Below, piece by piece: positions 25,383-35,471 of a stretch of 64,000 bases of DNA. Position numbers and translations under genes: made by a program. The notes beneath the pieces were generated by a model that did no database searches, was not told the DNA's origin, and saw only the letters and a program-made list of their open reading frames with translations. Location of the stretch: contig NZ_BMOK01000005.1 in the NCBI RefSeq assembly GCF_014647035.1, forward strand, positions 62,001 through 126,000, given 5' to 3'. This DNA comes from Sporolactobacillus putidus. Its GTDB lineage: Bacteria; Bacillota; Bacilli; Bacillales; Sporolactobacillaceae. Within the stretch, counting starts at the first letter, position 1. Every line of letters begins with the position of its first letter.

Positions 25383-28319
25383 TCATTCAAAAACATTAAT
25401 GCATTGCCCGAACAGGTCCTTGTTCTTTTTGATTGTCGCTTCGCTGCCGAAGACGCAGATATGATTTTCACCGGCGACGGCATTCAGAAGCGGGGCGAAC
25501 TGCCGGATATCCTCTTCAGTCGTTGCCAGTACATCGTCACGGACACGCTGGATGTCCGCCTGGGTTACCCGGCGGAAATATTCAGCATCGGACTGGTCGG
25601 CTTTGTCTCTCGGAGTCAGCGGTGCGTCGAGACTGGAGATGGTGCCGATAATGTATTTAGTCATTTCGCGGTCGTCCGCGTCGAAGGATTCGGCGTATGC
25701 GCCGGCTCGATCGTAAATCTTCAGGGTATCGTCGAGATTCGGGTCGCGATAGGACCAGTAGATGAGGTTGCCGGAGGATTCAATCATTACACCGCAGCCG
25801 TACGCGCCGCCCATCACCCGTACATGATTCCACAGGTAGTCGAGAGTCAGGATCCGCTTCAGGACGTGCATTTTTCCGGAGTATTCAAAACCGAGTGTTT
25901 TGAAGTTCGCACCCTTGGTCACATACTGAACTTTGCTTGACGTCATTAGTCCCTCATTTTGTGAGGATGGCTCACCGTCCTGTCCGGATTCGACCGTCTT
26001 TTCATCCGTGCCGGACGGCGGGATATTCAGGCGTTCGAAATGGTCGCGAACGGCCTGGAGGATCGGCTGATCTCCTGTTATGCTGACAACCAATCGGTCT
26101 TCAGTGAATAGTTGCCCGGCAAGCTCGGCGAGAGCCCCGTGAATTTCGTCAAAGCGCCCGTCCAGATCTTTATCCAGTTCGCAAATAAACTGATAAAAGC
26201 GGAGCCCTTTAAGCTGCTCCCGGTAGCGGGCGACCCGTGAAAAATACGAGGCTAGTCTCCTTGCGGCGACAGACTGGCCGCCCTGATTGAAGGCCATCTC
26301 CAGTCTCGATTTCATTTCTTTGATGATTTCTTTCAGCCGAGATGGGTTATCGAAACGGCTGTGGAACAGAATTTCATGAAGGAGATCAAACGCTTCGGGC
26401 AGTTTGTCCGTCAATATTTTCGTCCTGACCGCGAATCGGGGCTTGTAAATCTCATCGCTCTCTTTATCGGCAAAGGACTGATTGTCAAAGCCGACTCCGC
26501 CGGTCTGGATATTGATTTCGCTGACAAGATCGCTGTATGTGTATTTATCCGTATCCACTTTCCCCAGAGTTTCCTGAAGCAGCGAGAGGTACGGGATATA
26601 CGCTTCAGGAACGCCCGAAGCATCAAAATACAGGCTCACATAAGCGATTTTGTTCGTCGCGAGGTCGTGAAACAGCGTTTTGACTCCGTCAATTTCTGTT
26701 TCCGATCGCGGGATTTCTTCCGCTTTCTTGTCAACATCGTTCAGCGACAGCAGGGGGATTTTCCTTAAGTCTTCCGGCTGATCCTTGCTGGACTGGCGCT
26801 CCTTCAGGTTCTTTGTTTCGGTGACCAACTGATCGAGTGCTTCTTTGCTTAGGCTCTTTTTATAGTCGGCCAGTTTTTCTGCTGTCTGGCTTGCTTCTTC
26901 TTCAGCAAGGGTCCGGGACGGTCTGATCGTTACGAATGACTGGTGCCGGCTGTTCAACAGATATTTCTCGATTAAACCCTCGAAATAGTTTGAGGTGAGC
27001 GCCTGTTTGATTTTTGACAGAGAATCTTCGAATTTCAGGTGAATGAGCGGATCACCGTCGTACAGCCAGCTGTCCATCACCGCCATGCTGTAGACAAGTC
27101 CCTTCGGCATGGAACCGTAATCGGCCTCGCGGAGCTGAAACTCTTTGACGCTGATCGCTGCCTCAATTTGTTTTTTATCGAGACCGCTGCTGACGAACTG
27201 ACGGAGCGTATCAAAGACGACCTTTTTAAAGGCGTCCTTTTTGTCTTCGTTTGAATTTTTCACGTTAATGGAGAAGTGAGGCTGCAGCGTGCTGTTGTCG
27301 TAGGAACCGAAGACGTCCTGACCGATGCCCGCATCCAGAATCGCTTTTTTGAGCGGGGCGGCCGGGCTGTCAAGAAGCAGATAGTCCAGTATGTCGAATG
27401 CAAGATAGGTTTCTGCGTCCGTTGCTTTCGAAACGGCAAAGTTGATGCTCATGTATGTTTTATCTTTGGCATCTTCTCCGGGCAGGATCGGATAGTCTTT
27501 GACGATTTCAACCGAGTTGCCGATCGGGGGCTGAACAGCGACGGAGGAATCCACCTCGATTTTGTCAAAGGTACTCAAATAGTTCTGATCCAGATAGGCC
27601 AGTTTTTCACTGATGTCCATGGCGCCGTACAGATAGATATAGCTGTTGGCAGGACTGTAGTATTTTTTATGTGTGTTGATGAACTGATCGTAAGTCAGAT
27701 CGGGGATGCTCAGCGGGTCGCCGCCCGATTCAAAACCGTAGGCCGTGTCAGGGAAAAGCGAGTTTTGGTTGGCCCGTTCAAGCAATCCTTCCGGCGAGGA
27801 GAAAGCGCCCTTCATCTCATTGTAGACGACACCTTTGTAGTTGATCGCCTCTTTCGTGTCGATCAGTTCATAATGCCAGCCTTCCTGCTCCAGTATTTCC
27901 TTGTGCTTATAGATATTCGGATGAAAGACCGCGTCCATGTAGACGTCCATGAGATTCATAAAATCCTTGTCGTTCTTGCTGGCAACGGGATACATGGTTT
28001 TATCGCTGAACGTAAACGCGTTCAAAAACGTGTTGAGCGATCCCTTCAGCAGTTCGACGAACGGTTCTTTGACCGGATATTTGTCGGAACCGCAGAGTAC
28101 GGAGTGTTCAAGAATGTGGAAGACACCTGTATTATCTTCCGGGGGTGTTCGGAAGCTGATCGTAAAAACTTTGTTGTCATCATCATTTTGCAGGTATAAA
28201 AGTTTCGCGCCGCTTTTCACATGCTCGAATACATACGCCTTGGACCGGATTTCATGAATGTCGCCGGTATGTACAAGCTGAAAACCATGGGTGATTTCGC
28301 CTTGTTTCAATGCACTCAT
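25383..28319 (-). CDS. M16C zinc metallopeptidase (presequence protease-like)
   Basis: A large cytoplasmic peptidase of 978 residues. The inverted zinc motif HILEH is near residue 58, and the downstream Glu ligand lies in YNEMKGAFSSPEG. M16C enzymes such as PreP close two halves around peptides and degrade them; the length is as expected. The second half lacks an HxxEH motif, as is normal. The frame opens upstream at 28418, but AGGAGG eight bases before the ATG at 28319 and the family start MSALKQGEITHGF fix this start. It appears monocistronic. Confidence 0.92.
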   Translation of the reverse strand: MSALKQGEITHGFQLVHTGDIHEIRSKAYVFEHVKSGAKLLYLQNDDDNKVFTISFRTPPEDNTGVFHILEHSVLCGSDKYPVKEPFVELLKGSLNTFLNAFTFSDKTMYPVASKNDKDFMNLMDVYMDAVFHPNIYKHKEILEQEGWHYELIDTKEAINYKGVVYNEMKGAFSSPEGLLERANQNSLFPDTAYGFESGGDPLSIPDLTYDQFINTHKKYYSPANSYIYLYGAMDISEKLAYLDQNYLSTFDKIEVDSSVAVQPPIGNSVEIVKDYPILPGEDAKDKTYMSINFAVSKATDAETYLAFDILDYLLLDSPAAPLKKAILDAGIGQDVFGSYDNSTLQPHFSINVKNSNEDKKDAFKKVVFDTLRQFVSSGLDKKQIEAAISVKEFQLREADYGSMPKGLVYSMAVMDSWLYDGDPLIHLKFEDSLSKIKQALTSNYFEGLIEKYLLNSRHQSFVTIRPSRTLAEEEASQTAEKLADYKKSLSKEALDQLVTETKNLKERQSSKDQPEDLRKIPLLSLNDVDKKAEEIPRSETEIDGVKTLFHDLATNKIAYVSLYFDASGVPEAYIPYLSLLQETLGKVDTDKYTYSDLVSEINIQTGGVGFDNQSFADKESDEIYKPRFAVRTKILTDKLPEAFDLLHEILFHSRFDNPSRLKEIIKEMKSRLEMAFNQGGQSVAARRLASYFSRVARYREQLKGLRFYQFICELDKDLDGRFDEIHGALAELAGQLFTEDRLVVSITGDQPILQAVRDHFERLNIPPSGTDEKTVESGQDGEPSSQNEGLMTSSKVQYVTKGANFKTLGFEYSGKMHVLKRILTLDYLWNHVRVMGGAYGCGVMIESSGNLIYWSYRDPNLDDTLKIYDRAGAYAESFDADDREMTKYIIGTISSLDAPLTPRDKADQSDAEYFRRVTQADIQRVRDDVLATTEEDIRQFAPLLNAVAGENHICVFGSEATIKKNKDLFGQCINVFE

Positions 28320-28690
28320 CAATTCGACCTCCTGGAGAATACTGACTGGAAAAACGTGCGCCGCCGGTTGCCTTCTGTTATTGGTTATTTGCAGAAAGCG
28401 CCGGCTGCATTTGATCATTATTATACATTATTTGTTAGTAAAAAATGCTTCTGACCACTTTCTGTGTTTCATCGAGAAAAAAATACAACAGCTTCCATGA
28501 AGAAAGCGGACGAAACACGCCCAATAGCTGAATGACGTAATTGCCATCCTGAAATCGACAAAAGAATACCGGACATTAAGAAAAGGCAATATTTTTGATT
28601 GTGAGCTGCCGCCCGAAGATATGGATAAATCAATGCCCTGAATCAGGATCATCGCACGGATCCAAATAACTTTGCGTTTTATTGAAGAAA
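28320..28690. other. Intergenic region without recognised features
   Basis: AT-rich stretch between the M16 peptidase start and the terminator of the aminotransferase. Frames here lack start signals. No repeats or RNA families were recognised. Confidence 0.4.
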
Positions 28691-28733
28691 ATAAAAAAAG
28701 CTGGTCAGGGCTAACCCCGAATCAGCTTTGTTA
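28691..28733 (-). terminator. Terminator of the aminotransferase gene
   Basis: Stem AAAGCTG/CAGCTTT with inner GGG/CCC; on the minus strand it is followed by seven T. It lies about 130 bp after the aminotransferase stop codon. Confidence 0.7.
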
Positions 28734-28860
28734 AATGGCGTGTGACAACCGGTATCGGCAGTTGCGCAAATCAAACGCAGGAAATCGTATACCGATTCGA
28801 TTCCGCCAATGTACGGCCACTAAGGTTCACCGGCAGACACGCGGGGTCTCCCGGATTATT

Positions 28861-30150
28861 TCATAATTCCCGAGACAGAGACTTTTTCATGATGACGATC
28901 TCGATACAGAGGCACAATATTTTAATAGCTGTCGTCAGTTCGGACAGGGATGGGAATGACGGAGCGATCCGGATGTTCCTGTCTCTTGGATCGTTGCCAT
29001 ATGGGAAGGTGGCGCCTGCAGGAGTCAGTGTCACGCCCGCCTCGGCGGCCATGGCCACGACTTCTTTTGCGCATCCGTCCGGAGTGTTCAGGCTGATGAA
29101 GTAGCCACCATTAGGTTTATGCCAAGATACTTCTTTTTTATCACCGAGCTCCGACTCGAGAATTTTCAGCACCGTATCGAATTTCGGTTTTAAAATGGCC
29201 GCGTGTTTTCTCATGTGCGCTTTGAGTGTGTCCCTATCTTTTAGAAATCGGACGTGTCTGAGCTGATTGAACTTATCCGGTCCAATGGTTTGAACGGAAA
29301 GCTGCTTCTTAAAAAAGTTCAGGTTGTTTTCGCTGGAAGCCATCATGGCGACGCCGGCACCCGGAAAAGTCACTTTGGATGTGGAGCTGTACATGAAGAC
29401 ACGGTCGGGATGCCCCGCTGCGCTGCACGCTTTCATGATGTTTTTTAATAGATCCGGCCGGTCTGTTAAATGGTGCACAATATAGGCATTGTCCCAGAAA
29501 ATTCTGAAGTCCGCTGCCGCGGTTTCCATTCCGGCGAGTCTGTCGACAACCTCATCCGAGTACGTGATGCCGTCCGGATTGCTGTACTTCGGCACACACC
29601 AAATACCTTTGATCGATGGGTCGCTGCCTGCCAGCTTTTCCACCTGATCCATATCGGGTCCATCGTCCAGCATGTCAACAACGACCATCCCGATATTCAG
29701 CTGTTCACAAATTGCAAAATGCCGGTCGTAGCCGGGACTCGGACATATGAATTTGACCGAAGGCAGCTTGCTCCAAGGCGCGGGGCTTCCGTATACGCCA
29801 TGGAACATGGCCATGGACAATGTATCGTGCATGATGTTCAGACTGGAGTTGCCGCCGATCAGGATTTCTTTCGGCGAAACCTCAAGCATTTCCGCGAAGA
29901 AGGTTTTGGCGTCGGGAATCCCGTCCAGGCCGCCGTAGTTCCGAATATCATTGCCGTTGGAATCTTTTAAATCATCCTTCGTTTTCAACAATCCGAGCAT
30001 GTCCATGGATAGATCCAGTTGCTCCGGGCAAGGTTTTCCTCTGGCCATGTTTAGAGACAGGTTCTGATGTTTGAAGGCATCGAACTTTTCCTTTAATGAT
30101 GCCAACCGGGTTTTCAATTCCGCTGCGCCGAGCGTTTCTAAGTCACTCAT
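28861..30150 (-). CDS. PLP-dependent aminotransferase, PF12897/aspartate aminotransferase-like
   Basis: A 429-residue fold-type I aminotransferase. The catalytic Lys is in YSSTSKVTFPGAG; the N-terminal LSLNMARGKPCPEQLDLS, NYGGLDGIPDAK and FICPSPGYDRHF are typical of the subgroup that includes corynebacterial aspartate aminotransferase. It most likely exchanges amino groups between aspartate and 2-oxoglutarate, but other amino donors are possible. The ATG at 30150 has GGGAGG about nine bases upstream; a frame to 30186 has no SD. It is monocistronic. Confidence 0.9.
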   Translation of the reverse strand: MSDLETLGAAELKTRLASLKEKFDAFKHQNLSLNMARGKPCPEQLDLSMDMLGLLKTKDDLKDSNGNDIRNYGGLDGIPDAKTFFAEMLEVSPKEILIGGNSSLNIMHDTLSMAMFHGVYGSPAPWSKLPSVKFICPSPGYDRHFAICEQLNIGMVVVDMLDDGPDMDQVEKLAGSDPSIKGIWCVPKYSNPDGITYSDEVVDRLAGMETAAADFRIFWDNAYIVHHLTDRPDLLKNIMKACSAAGHPDRVFMYSSTSKVTFPGAGVAMMASSENNLNFFKKQLSVQTIGPDKFNQLRHVRFLKDRDTLKAHMRKHAAILKPKFDTVLKILESELGDKKEVSWHKPNGGYFISLNTPDGCAKEVVAMAAEAGVTLTPAGATFPYGNDPRDRNIRIAPSFPSLSELTTAIKILCLCIEIVIMKKSLSREL

Positions 30151-30427
30151 GAAAGTACGCCTCCCTGTTAAGTCGAACGAAGCCATTTGTTTTTATCCAT
30201 CATACTGTAATCGTAGCATACTCCGAGTGATTCGTAACGGCAATTTTTCTGTTTGCATCCCAAAAACGTAAACGTTTCCTTTTTATTAAACCATACAGAT
30301 ACCTCCCCCCGCATAACGAGGCATTTTTCGGACGCATCAGGATCATCCGGTCATTTTCTTTTATTTTGCATGACGGAAAGAAGAATGCGAATACTAAAAG
30401 CAAATCCGATGTTTCAGGAGACTGCAA

Positions 30428-31252
30428 ATGAATCTGTTCAGACACTTAATTTTTCCTATTGCTGCCATTACCCTGTTATGTTGTACCTTAAGCGGGACAG
30501 CCGCGGCCCAAGTCAACCGGCATAAGTATGAAGCCCGGGGAAGCGTTGTTTGGGAGGTCCCCAATGATCAAAAAGTCGTCGCCCTGACTTTTGACGACGG
30601 TCCCAATCCGGTTTATACTCCGCAAATATTGGATTTGCTCCGGAAGTATCATGCTAAGGCCACTTTTTTTCTAATCGGGAAGAGGATACAGGCGTATCCG
30701 GATCTGGTCAAACGTGAGGTTCGGGAAGGACATGAACTGGGGAATCATACGTTTTCCCATGTGACCCTTTCCAAGGAACCCCGTTCGGTTTTTTTTGATG
30801 AAGTCAATAAAACGCAAGCGCTGATCAATCAGTACCAGAAACCGCCGCGCATCAAATTGCTTCGCCCGCCCGGAGGAAGCATTGACCCAAAAACAGTCGA
30901 TTTGTCCGAAAAAAGCCGTTTTGAAGTGATTCTCTGGTCGTGGCAGCAGGATCCAAGAGACTGGTCAAATCCTGGGGTTAATCATATCGTCAGGCACGTT
31001 CTGAAGAACATTAAAACCGGTAATATCATTTTAATGCATGATTCAGGCGGAAATCGAAAACAGACGGTGGCCGCTCTTAAAGTTATCCTTCCTGCTCTGG
31101 AAAAGCAGGGATATCGATTTGCCACACTGTATGAATTGTTAAAATACGACAAAAAGTATGAAGGTCTCTATAATACGGAATTGGAGAAAATGTTACCGGA
31201 ATCCCCCGGGACCAATATGAAAACAGGATCGGCGGTACTTCAGGATGACTAG
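30428..31252 (+). CDS. Secreted polysaccharide deacetylase (NodB/CE4)
   Basis: A 274-residue exported CE4 enzyme. Signal peptide 1-26 ends in AAAQV. Catalytic base and metal Asp are in TFDDGP, metal His pair in HTFSH, RPPGG for the oxyanion region, DPRDW, and the acid His in LMHDSGG. It should remove acetyl groups from N-acetylglucosamine or N-acetylmuramic acid in peptidoglycan or a related polymer (PdaA/PgdA-type). GGAG lies eight bases before the ATG. A second deacetylase is at 50578-51447. Confidence 0.92.
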   Translation: MNLFRHLIFPIAAITLLCCTLSGTAAAQVNRHKYEARGSVVWEVPNDQKVVALTFDDGPNPVYTPQILDLLRKYHAKATFFLIGKRIQAYPDLVKREVREGHELGNHTFSHVTLSKEPRSVFFDEVNKTQALINQYQKPPRIKLLRPPGGSIDPKTVDLSEKSRFEVILWSWQQDPRDWSNPGVNHIVRHVLKNIKTGNIILMHDSGGNRKQTVAALKVILPALEKQGYRFATLYELLKYDKKYEGLYNTELEKMLPESPGTNMKTGSAVLQDD

Positions 31253-31362
31253 TTCCCGCTTAAAAACAGTCAGGGCTTGTATCCACCAGCCTGTTCCGAG
31301 GTGCGTCATCTGTCTTGTTGATGAAACGATTCCTCAGATCATTTTCCATAATAAATCACGTT

Positions 31363-31399
31363 AAAAAGGTAGTGGCCCCTCGGGTTTGCTGCCTTTTTT
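31363..31399 (+). terminator. Terminator of the deacetylase gene
   Basis: Stem AAAAAGGTAG/CTGCCTTTTTT with a G-U pair and T-run. Confidence 0.75.
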
Positions 31400-32039
31400 G
31401 CGCAGTTTCTTCGCAAGGCAGCTATTTCCGGCATTCGTAATATTTCTATGGTTTTTTTGAAATTCTATGTGTAAATATTTCCAATTTGTTATGTCAAGGT
31501 ATCCGTCTATCTGCCTATCTTTATAACAATAAGATTACGAAAGGAAACAGCGGAGCAGAAAATATATTACAAAAGAGGATTATAATCGGCCTGATTCTTT
31601 CGATGTGCGGAAAGAATAGAAGAAAGTCGGATTAGGCATACCGGAAACATTGCCGCTTAGAACGGAACGGTCATCATCATCTGTGCGGGGAATGGACAAG
31701 ATTTATAAAGAGCTTACATAAGAAATAAAAGCGAACGTGTACAGCAGAGCTGCCGGTATCGTTCTAATTAAGCGATTATCCTGCCGGTAATAAATGTAAT
31801 ATAAAACGATTCTTTAGTAATGAAACTATAGACCTTATGTAACGAATTCATGTTAGATTTGGTCGAATTGACGGGAATATTGTATCCCAAGTATCCTAGT
31901 TTTACAAAGTCACCTGACGTCATGCTGTTTGAAAGACTGTGATGCATCAAGATCGTTTCCAATAGTTTGATACATCAGAGCAAACACATGACAGAGAGGC
32001 GGTTTTGCGCTTAACAAAGAGGAGAGAGGGAGGAAGTTT
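31400..32039 (+). promoter_or_regulatory. Long regulatory region upstream of sacB
   Basis: A 640 bp gene-free region before sacB. A candidate promoter is TTGACG (31868-31873) with TATCCT 18 bp downstream (31892-31897). Two copies of TGATRCATCA, one a perfect palindrome (31940-31949) and one near-perfect (31968-31977), lie between this promoter and the start codon. No hairpin with T-run like the SacY antiterminator target of B. subtilis sacB was seen. AGGAG and GGGAGG precede the ATG. Confidence 0.5.
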
Positions 32040-33485
32040 ATGAACATCGGAAAGCTCGCCAGACAGGCAACCGCAGCGACCTTTGCCGCAGCTTTGCTCT
32101 TGGGAGGAGGATCCCTAGCTTTTGCGAAAGAAAACGGCAGTATGGATTATAAAGAAACGTACGGTTTTTCCCACATTACACGTTTTAATATGGAGAAAAT
32201 ACCCGGACAACAAAACAGTGCACAATTTAAGGTTCCTCAGTTCGATCCATCAACCATAAAAAACATCCCTGCCGCCAAAGGATTGGATGTATGGGACAGC
32301 TGGCCGCTGCAAAACGCGGATGGAACAGCGGCAAACTATCACGGATACCATCTCGTCTTTGCGTTGGCGGGGGATCCGAAAAACGGAAACGACACACACA
32401 TTTATCTGTTCTATCAAAAGGCCGGCGATACGACGCTTGACAGCTGGAAAAATGCGGGAAGAGTGTTTACGGACAGTGATAAACTGGTATCAGGCGACCC
32501 CTATCTGAAGTATCAAACGCAGGAATGGTCGGGGTCCGCCACTTTAACTAGCGATGGCAAGGTTCGGCTGTTTTACACAGACTATTCCGGCGCTGCACAA
32601 GATGGCGGGAGCGGTTTGGGAAATCAAGTACTTACAACCTCACAAATCAATTTGTCCCAACCGGACGCGGATACACTCAAAGTTGACGGAGTGGAAGACC
32701 ACAAATCGATCTTTGACGGCGGAGACGGATCGCTTTACCAAAACATCCAGCAGTTCAAAGATGAAGGTCTGTGGGGTTCCGGCGATAACCATACGCTGAG
32801 AGATCCTCACTACGTTGAAGACAACGGACATAAGTATCTGGTTTTCGAAGCCAATACCGGAACAGCGGATGGCTACCAGGGCGATAATTCTTTGTACAAT
32901 AAAGCTTACTACGGCGGAAGTGAAACGTTCTTCCAAAACGATAAAAACAGTCTGCTGCAAAGTCCGAAAAAGCAGCTTGCATCTTTGGCAAACGGCGCTT
33001 TGGGTATTGTTGAATTAAATGATGACTACACAGTAAAACAAGTGTTGCCGCCGGTGATTGCATCGAACACCGTGACCGATGAAATCGAACGTGCCAACGT
33101 CTTTAAACTGAAAGGCAAATGGTACTTATTCACAGACTCAAGAGGGGCCAAGATGACGATTAACGGCATCGGGAACAAAGATGTTTACATGTTGGGCTAT
33201 GTGTCCAACTCGTTAACCGGACCATACCATCCATTAAATGGAAGCGGACTTGTGTTAAATATGAATCTTGATCCGAATAATTTGACCTGGAGCTATTCCC
33301 ACTTTGCTATACCGCAGGCGAATAGTGATAATGTAGTCATTACAAGCTACATGACGAACAGAGGGTTGTTTACAGACCATCAGTCGACCTTTGCACCAAG
33401 TTTCTTGCTGAACATTAACGGGCCGAAAACATCTGTTGTACCGAGCAGCATCCTTGAACAAGGGCAGTTAACGGCAGACAAGTAA
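32040..33485 (+). CDS. sacB: Levansucrase (GH68)
   Basis: Secreted enzyme that splits sucrose and builds beta-2,6 levan. A 481-residue protein with signal peptide (about 1-29, AFAKE cleavage region). GH68 active-site residues: nucleophile Asp in WDSWP, transition-state Asp in RDPHY, and acid/base Glu in DEIERAN. The calcium-site region GDGSLYQN is also present. It is followed by a terminator and then by a palindromic element and levB. The 640 bp region in front suggests complex control. Confidence 0.96.
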   Translation: MNIGKLARQATAATFAAALLLGGGSLAFAKENGSMDYKETYGFSHITRFNMEKIPGQQNSAQFKVPQFDPSTIKNIPAAKGLDVWDSWPLQNADGTAANYHGYHLVFALAGDPKNGNDTHIYLFYQKAGDTTLDSWKNAGRVFTDSDKLVSGDPYLKYQTQEWSGSATLTSDGKVRLFYTDYSGAAQDGGSGLGNQVLTTSQINLSQPDADTLKVDGVEDHKSIFDGGDGSLYQNIQQFKDEGLWGSGDNHTLRDPHYVEDNGHKYLVFEANTGTADGYQGDNSLYNKAYYGGSETFFQNDKNSLLQSPKKQLASLANGALGIVELNDDYTVKQVLPPVIASNTVTDEIERANVFKLKGKWYLFTDSRGAKMTINGIGNKDVYMLGYVSNSLTGPYHPLNGSGLVLNMNLDPNNLTWSYSHFAIPQANSDNVVITSYMTNRGLFTDHQSTFAPSFLLNINGPKTSVVPSSILEQGQLTADK

Positions 33486-33534
33486 GAATTAAGCAGAATA
33501 ACATTGATGATTTCCTGAATAATATGATTTCCAA

Positions 33535-33577
33535 AAGAAGAAAATGTCGAATGACTGATGGCATTTTCTTCTTTTTT
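33535..33577 (+). terminator. sacB terminator
   Basis: Stem AAGAAGAAAATG/CATTTTCTTCTT followed by T-run. Confidence 0.85.
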
Positions 33578-33579
33578 AT

Positions 33580-33687
33580 ACAAATAAAAAGTATAAAATA
33601 TAAAAGATTAGAGGTATCAGTATAAGAGAAACGAAGGCTCAGGCCGTCATCAAAGACCTGGCTTCGCCAAGTTTATCTTTATACACC
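33580..33687. repeat. Dispersed palindromic element, copy 2
   Basis: About 105 bp closely matching 59049-59153: shared blocks AAAAGATTAGAGGT, AAGGCTCAGGCCGT and a 3' end near GGCTTCGCCAAGTTTATC. Ends carry TATAAGAGAAAC and GTTTATCTTTATA, an imperfect inverted repeat. It lies between sacB and levB, right after the sacB terminator. Confidence 0.8.
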
Positions 33688-33726
33688 ATGAGTTGCTATC
33701 GAAAAGAGTTAAGTGGAGGCGTTTAT

Positions 33727-35295
33727 TTGACACAACGAATGAATAAGAAAACATACAAATGGCTGAGCATTTTCATTATAGGTATCGGACTTATTTTGAT
33801 TATCGGATTATTAACGGTTCATCCCGTTAAAAAGAAAAAACCAGCTGAGGTGTATCGTCAACCGACTTATCGGGCAGTGTACCATTTTACAACACCTGAT
33901 AAGTGGATGAATGATCCCCAGCGTCCCTTATTTTTTGACGGGGAATATCATTTCTACTATCTTTACAATCGCGATTATCCAAATGGCAATGGCACGGAAT
34001 GGCGGCAGGCCATATCTAAAGATCTGGTTCACTGGAAAGATGAGGGGGTAGCCATTCCGAAATATACAACAAAAAACGGAGATGTCTGGACCGGATCTTT
34101 TGTTGTGGATAGCAACAATACGGCAGGATTCGGCAAAGGCGCCATTGTTGCGATTTTGACACAGCCTTCCGCAGGGGGCGGCAGGCAGGAACAGTATTTA
34201 TGGTACAGTACGGATAAGGGAAAGACATTTAAATCCTACCGTGATCAGCCTGTACTGCTTAATCCAGGTGTCAAAGATTTCAGAGATCCGAAAGTGATTT
34301 GGGATAGTCAGTCTCACAAATGGGTATTGCTCCTTGCCGAGGGGACGAAGATCGGCTTTTATGAATCACAGAATCTAAAGGATTGGCACTATACCGGCGG
34401 TTTCTTTACGCAAAATATCGGTATCGTCGAATGTCCCGATCTATTCATGATGCGGGCTAATGACGGGACATTGAAGTGGGTGCTTGGGGCCAGTGCGAAT
34501 GGGAAATCAATCGGTCAGCCGAATACCTATGCGTACTGGACTGGCAATTACAATGGAAAAGCATTCACCGCCGATCAAAGTGAACCGCAGTGGCTGGATC
34601 ACGGTTTTGACTGGTACGCCGGCGTAACGTTTGAGAGCGGCAGCCGGGAAGATGCATTGACACAACGTTATGCCCTGGGCTGGATGAATAATTGGGATTA
34701 CCCGAATAATACGCCGACGATGCAGGATGGATTCAACGGGACGGATTCAATTGTACGCCAGATCAGTCTGAAGAAGCAGGCGGGCAAGACGTACGGCCTG
34801 ATCTCCCGACCGGTCGAAACATTGGATCGCCTGACCGGGTCCACAGAGCATTTTAAGCAAATCAAAGTGAACGGCTTAAAAACACTGAAAGCTAAGGGTG
34901 ATGCGTATGAGCTGGATGCGGATGTCAGCTGGACGGATGCGGCTAATGTTGGACTGAGGCTTCGGGAATCGGCAGACAAGACACGCCACATTGATGCCGG
35001 TGTTTTTGTGAGGGGCGGTTACTCGTATGTTAACCGGGCTTTTACAGGACAGCCGGATCAGAGCAACAAGTATCTGGAAAGCAGAGCACCGTTTGATCCA
35101 AGTCAGAAACGTGTTCATATCAAAGTCCTTGTGGATAAGACCAGCATTGAAGTATTTATTAATGATGGTCGGATCGTTTATACCAGTGAGGTCTTTCCGC
35201 ATTTAAATGATCAGGGAATCTCGCTTTTTTCAGATGGGGGGACATCGATTTTTAAAAATGTCGTGATCCGACATTTCCGTCCGATCGACGGATAA
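33727..35295 (+). CDS. levB: Membrane-anchored levanase/endolevanase (GH32)
   Basis: A 522-residue GH32 enzyme that hydrolyses levan. N-terminal transmembrane anchor (about residues 10-30) followed by an outside domain. Nucleophile Asp is in WMNDPQ, RDP in FRDPKV, and acid/base Glu in VECPD. The C-terminal beta-sandwich (from about residue 380) is typical of GH32. The start is TTG at 33727, seven bases after GGAGG; the ATG 12 bases later has no SD. In B. subtilis sacB and levB are neighbours and co-transcribed; here a terminator and a mobile-like element separate them. Confidence 0.92.
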   Translation: MTQRMNKKTYKWLSIFIIGIGLILIIGLLTVHPVKKKKPAEVYRQPTYRAVYHFTTPDKWMNDPQRPLFFDGEYHFYYLYNRDYPNGNGTEWRQAISKDLVHWKDEGVAIPKYTTKNGDVWTGSFVVDSNNTAGFGKGAIVAILTQPSAGGGRQEQYLWYSTDKGKTFKSYRDQPVLLNPGVKDFRDPKVIWDSQSHKWVLLLAEGTKIGFYESQNLKDWHYTGGFFTQNIGIVECPDLFMMRANDGTLKWVLGASANGKSIGQPNTYAYWTGNYNGKAFTADQSEPQWLDHGFDWYAGVTFESGSREDALTQRYALGWMNNWDYPNNTPTMQDGFNGTDSIVRQISLKKQAGKTYGLISRPVETLDRLTGSTEHFKQIKVNGLKTLKAKGDAYELDADVSWTDAANVGLRLRESADKTRHIDAGVFVRGGYSYVNRAFTGQPDQSNKYLESRAPFDPSQKRVHIKVLVDKTSIEVFINDGRIVYTSEVFPHLNDQGISLFSDGGTSIFKNVVIRHFRPIDG

Positions 35296-35471
35296 AATTG
35301 AATAGGATTAAAAGAGAACCGATCATCGCATTCACCGGCGCTTTTGACGGCCGTCATTTATTGAATAATATTTTCATGGACGGTAAGACAACATGCTATA
35401 CTTAATAGATAGAGTTGGGAGAAATTTACATTAATAAAAATTATCGATAAATTTGAAATGGAGGGATATCG

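Noticed and set aside
31768-31962. A 64-codon gene upstream of sacB
   Set aside because: On the minus strand with no SD, and it covers the candidate promoter and one palindrome.
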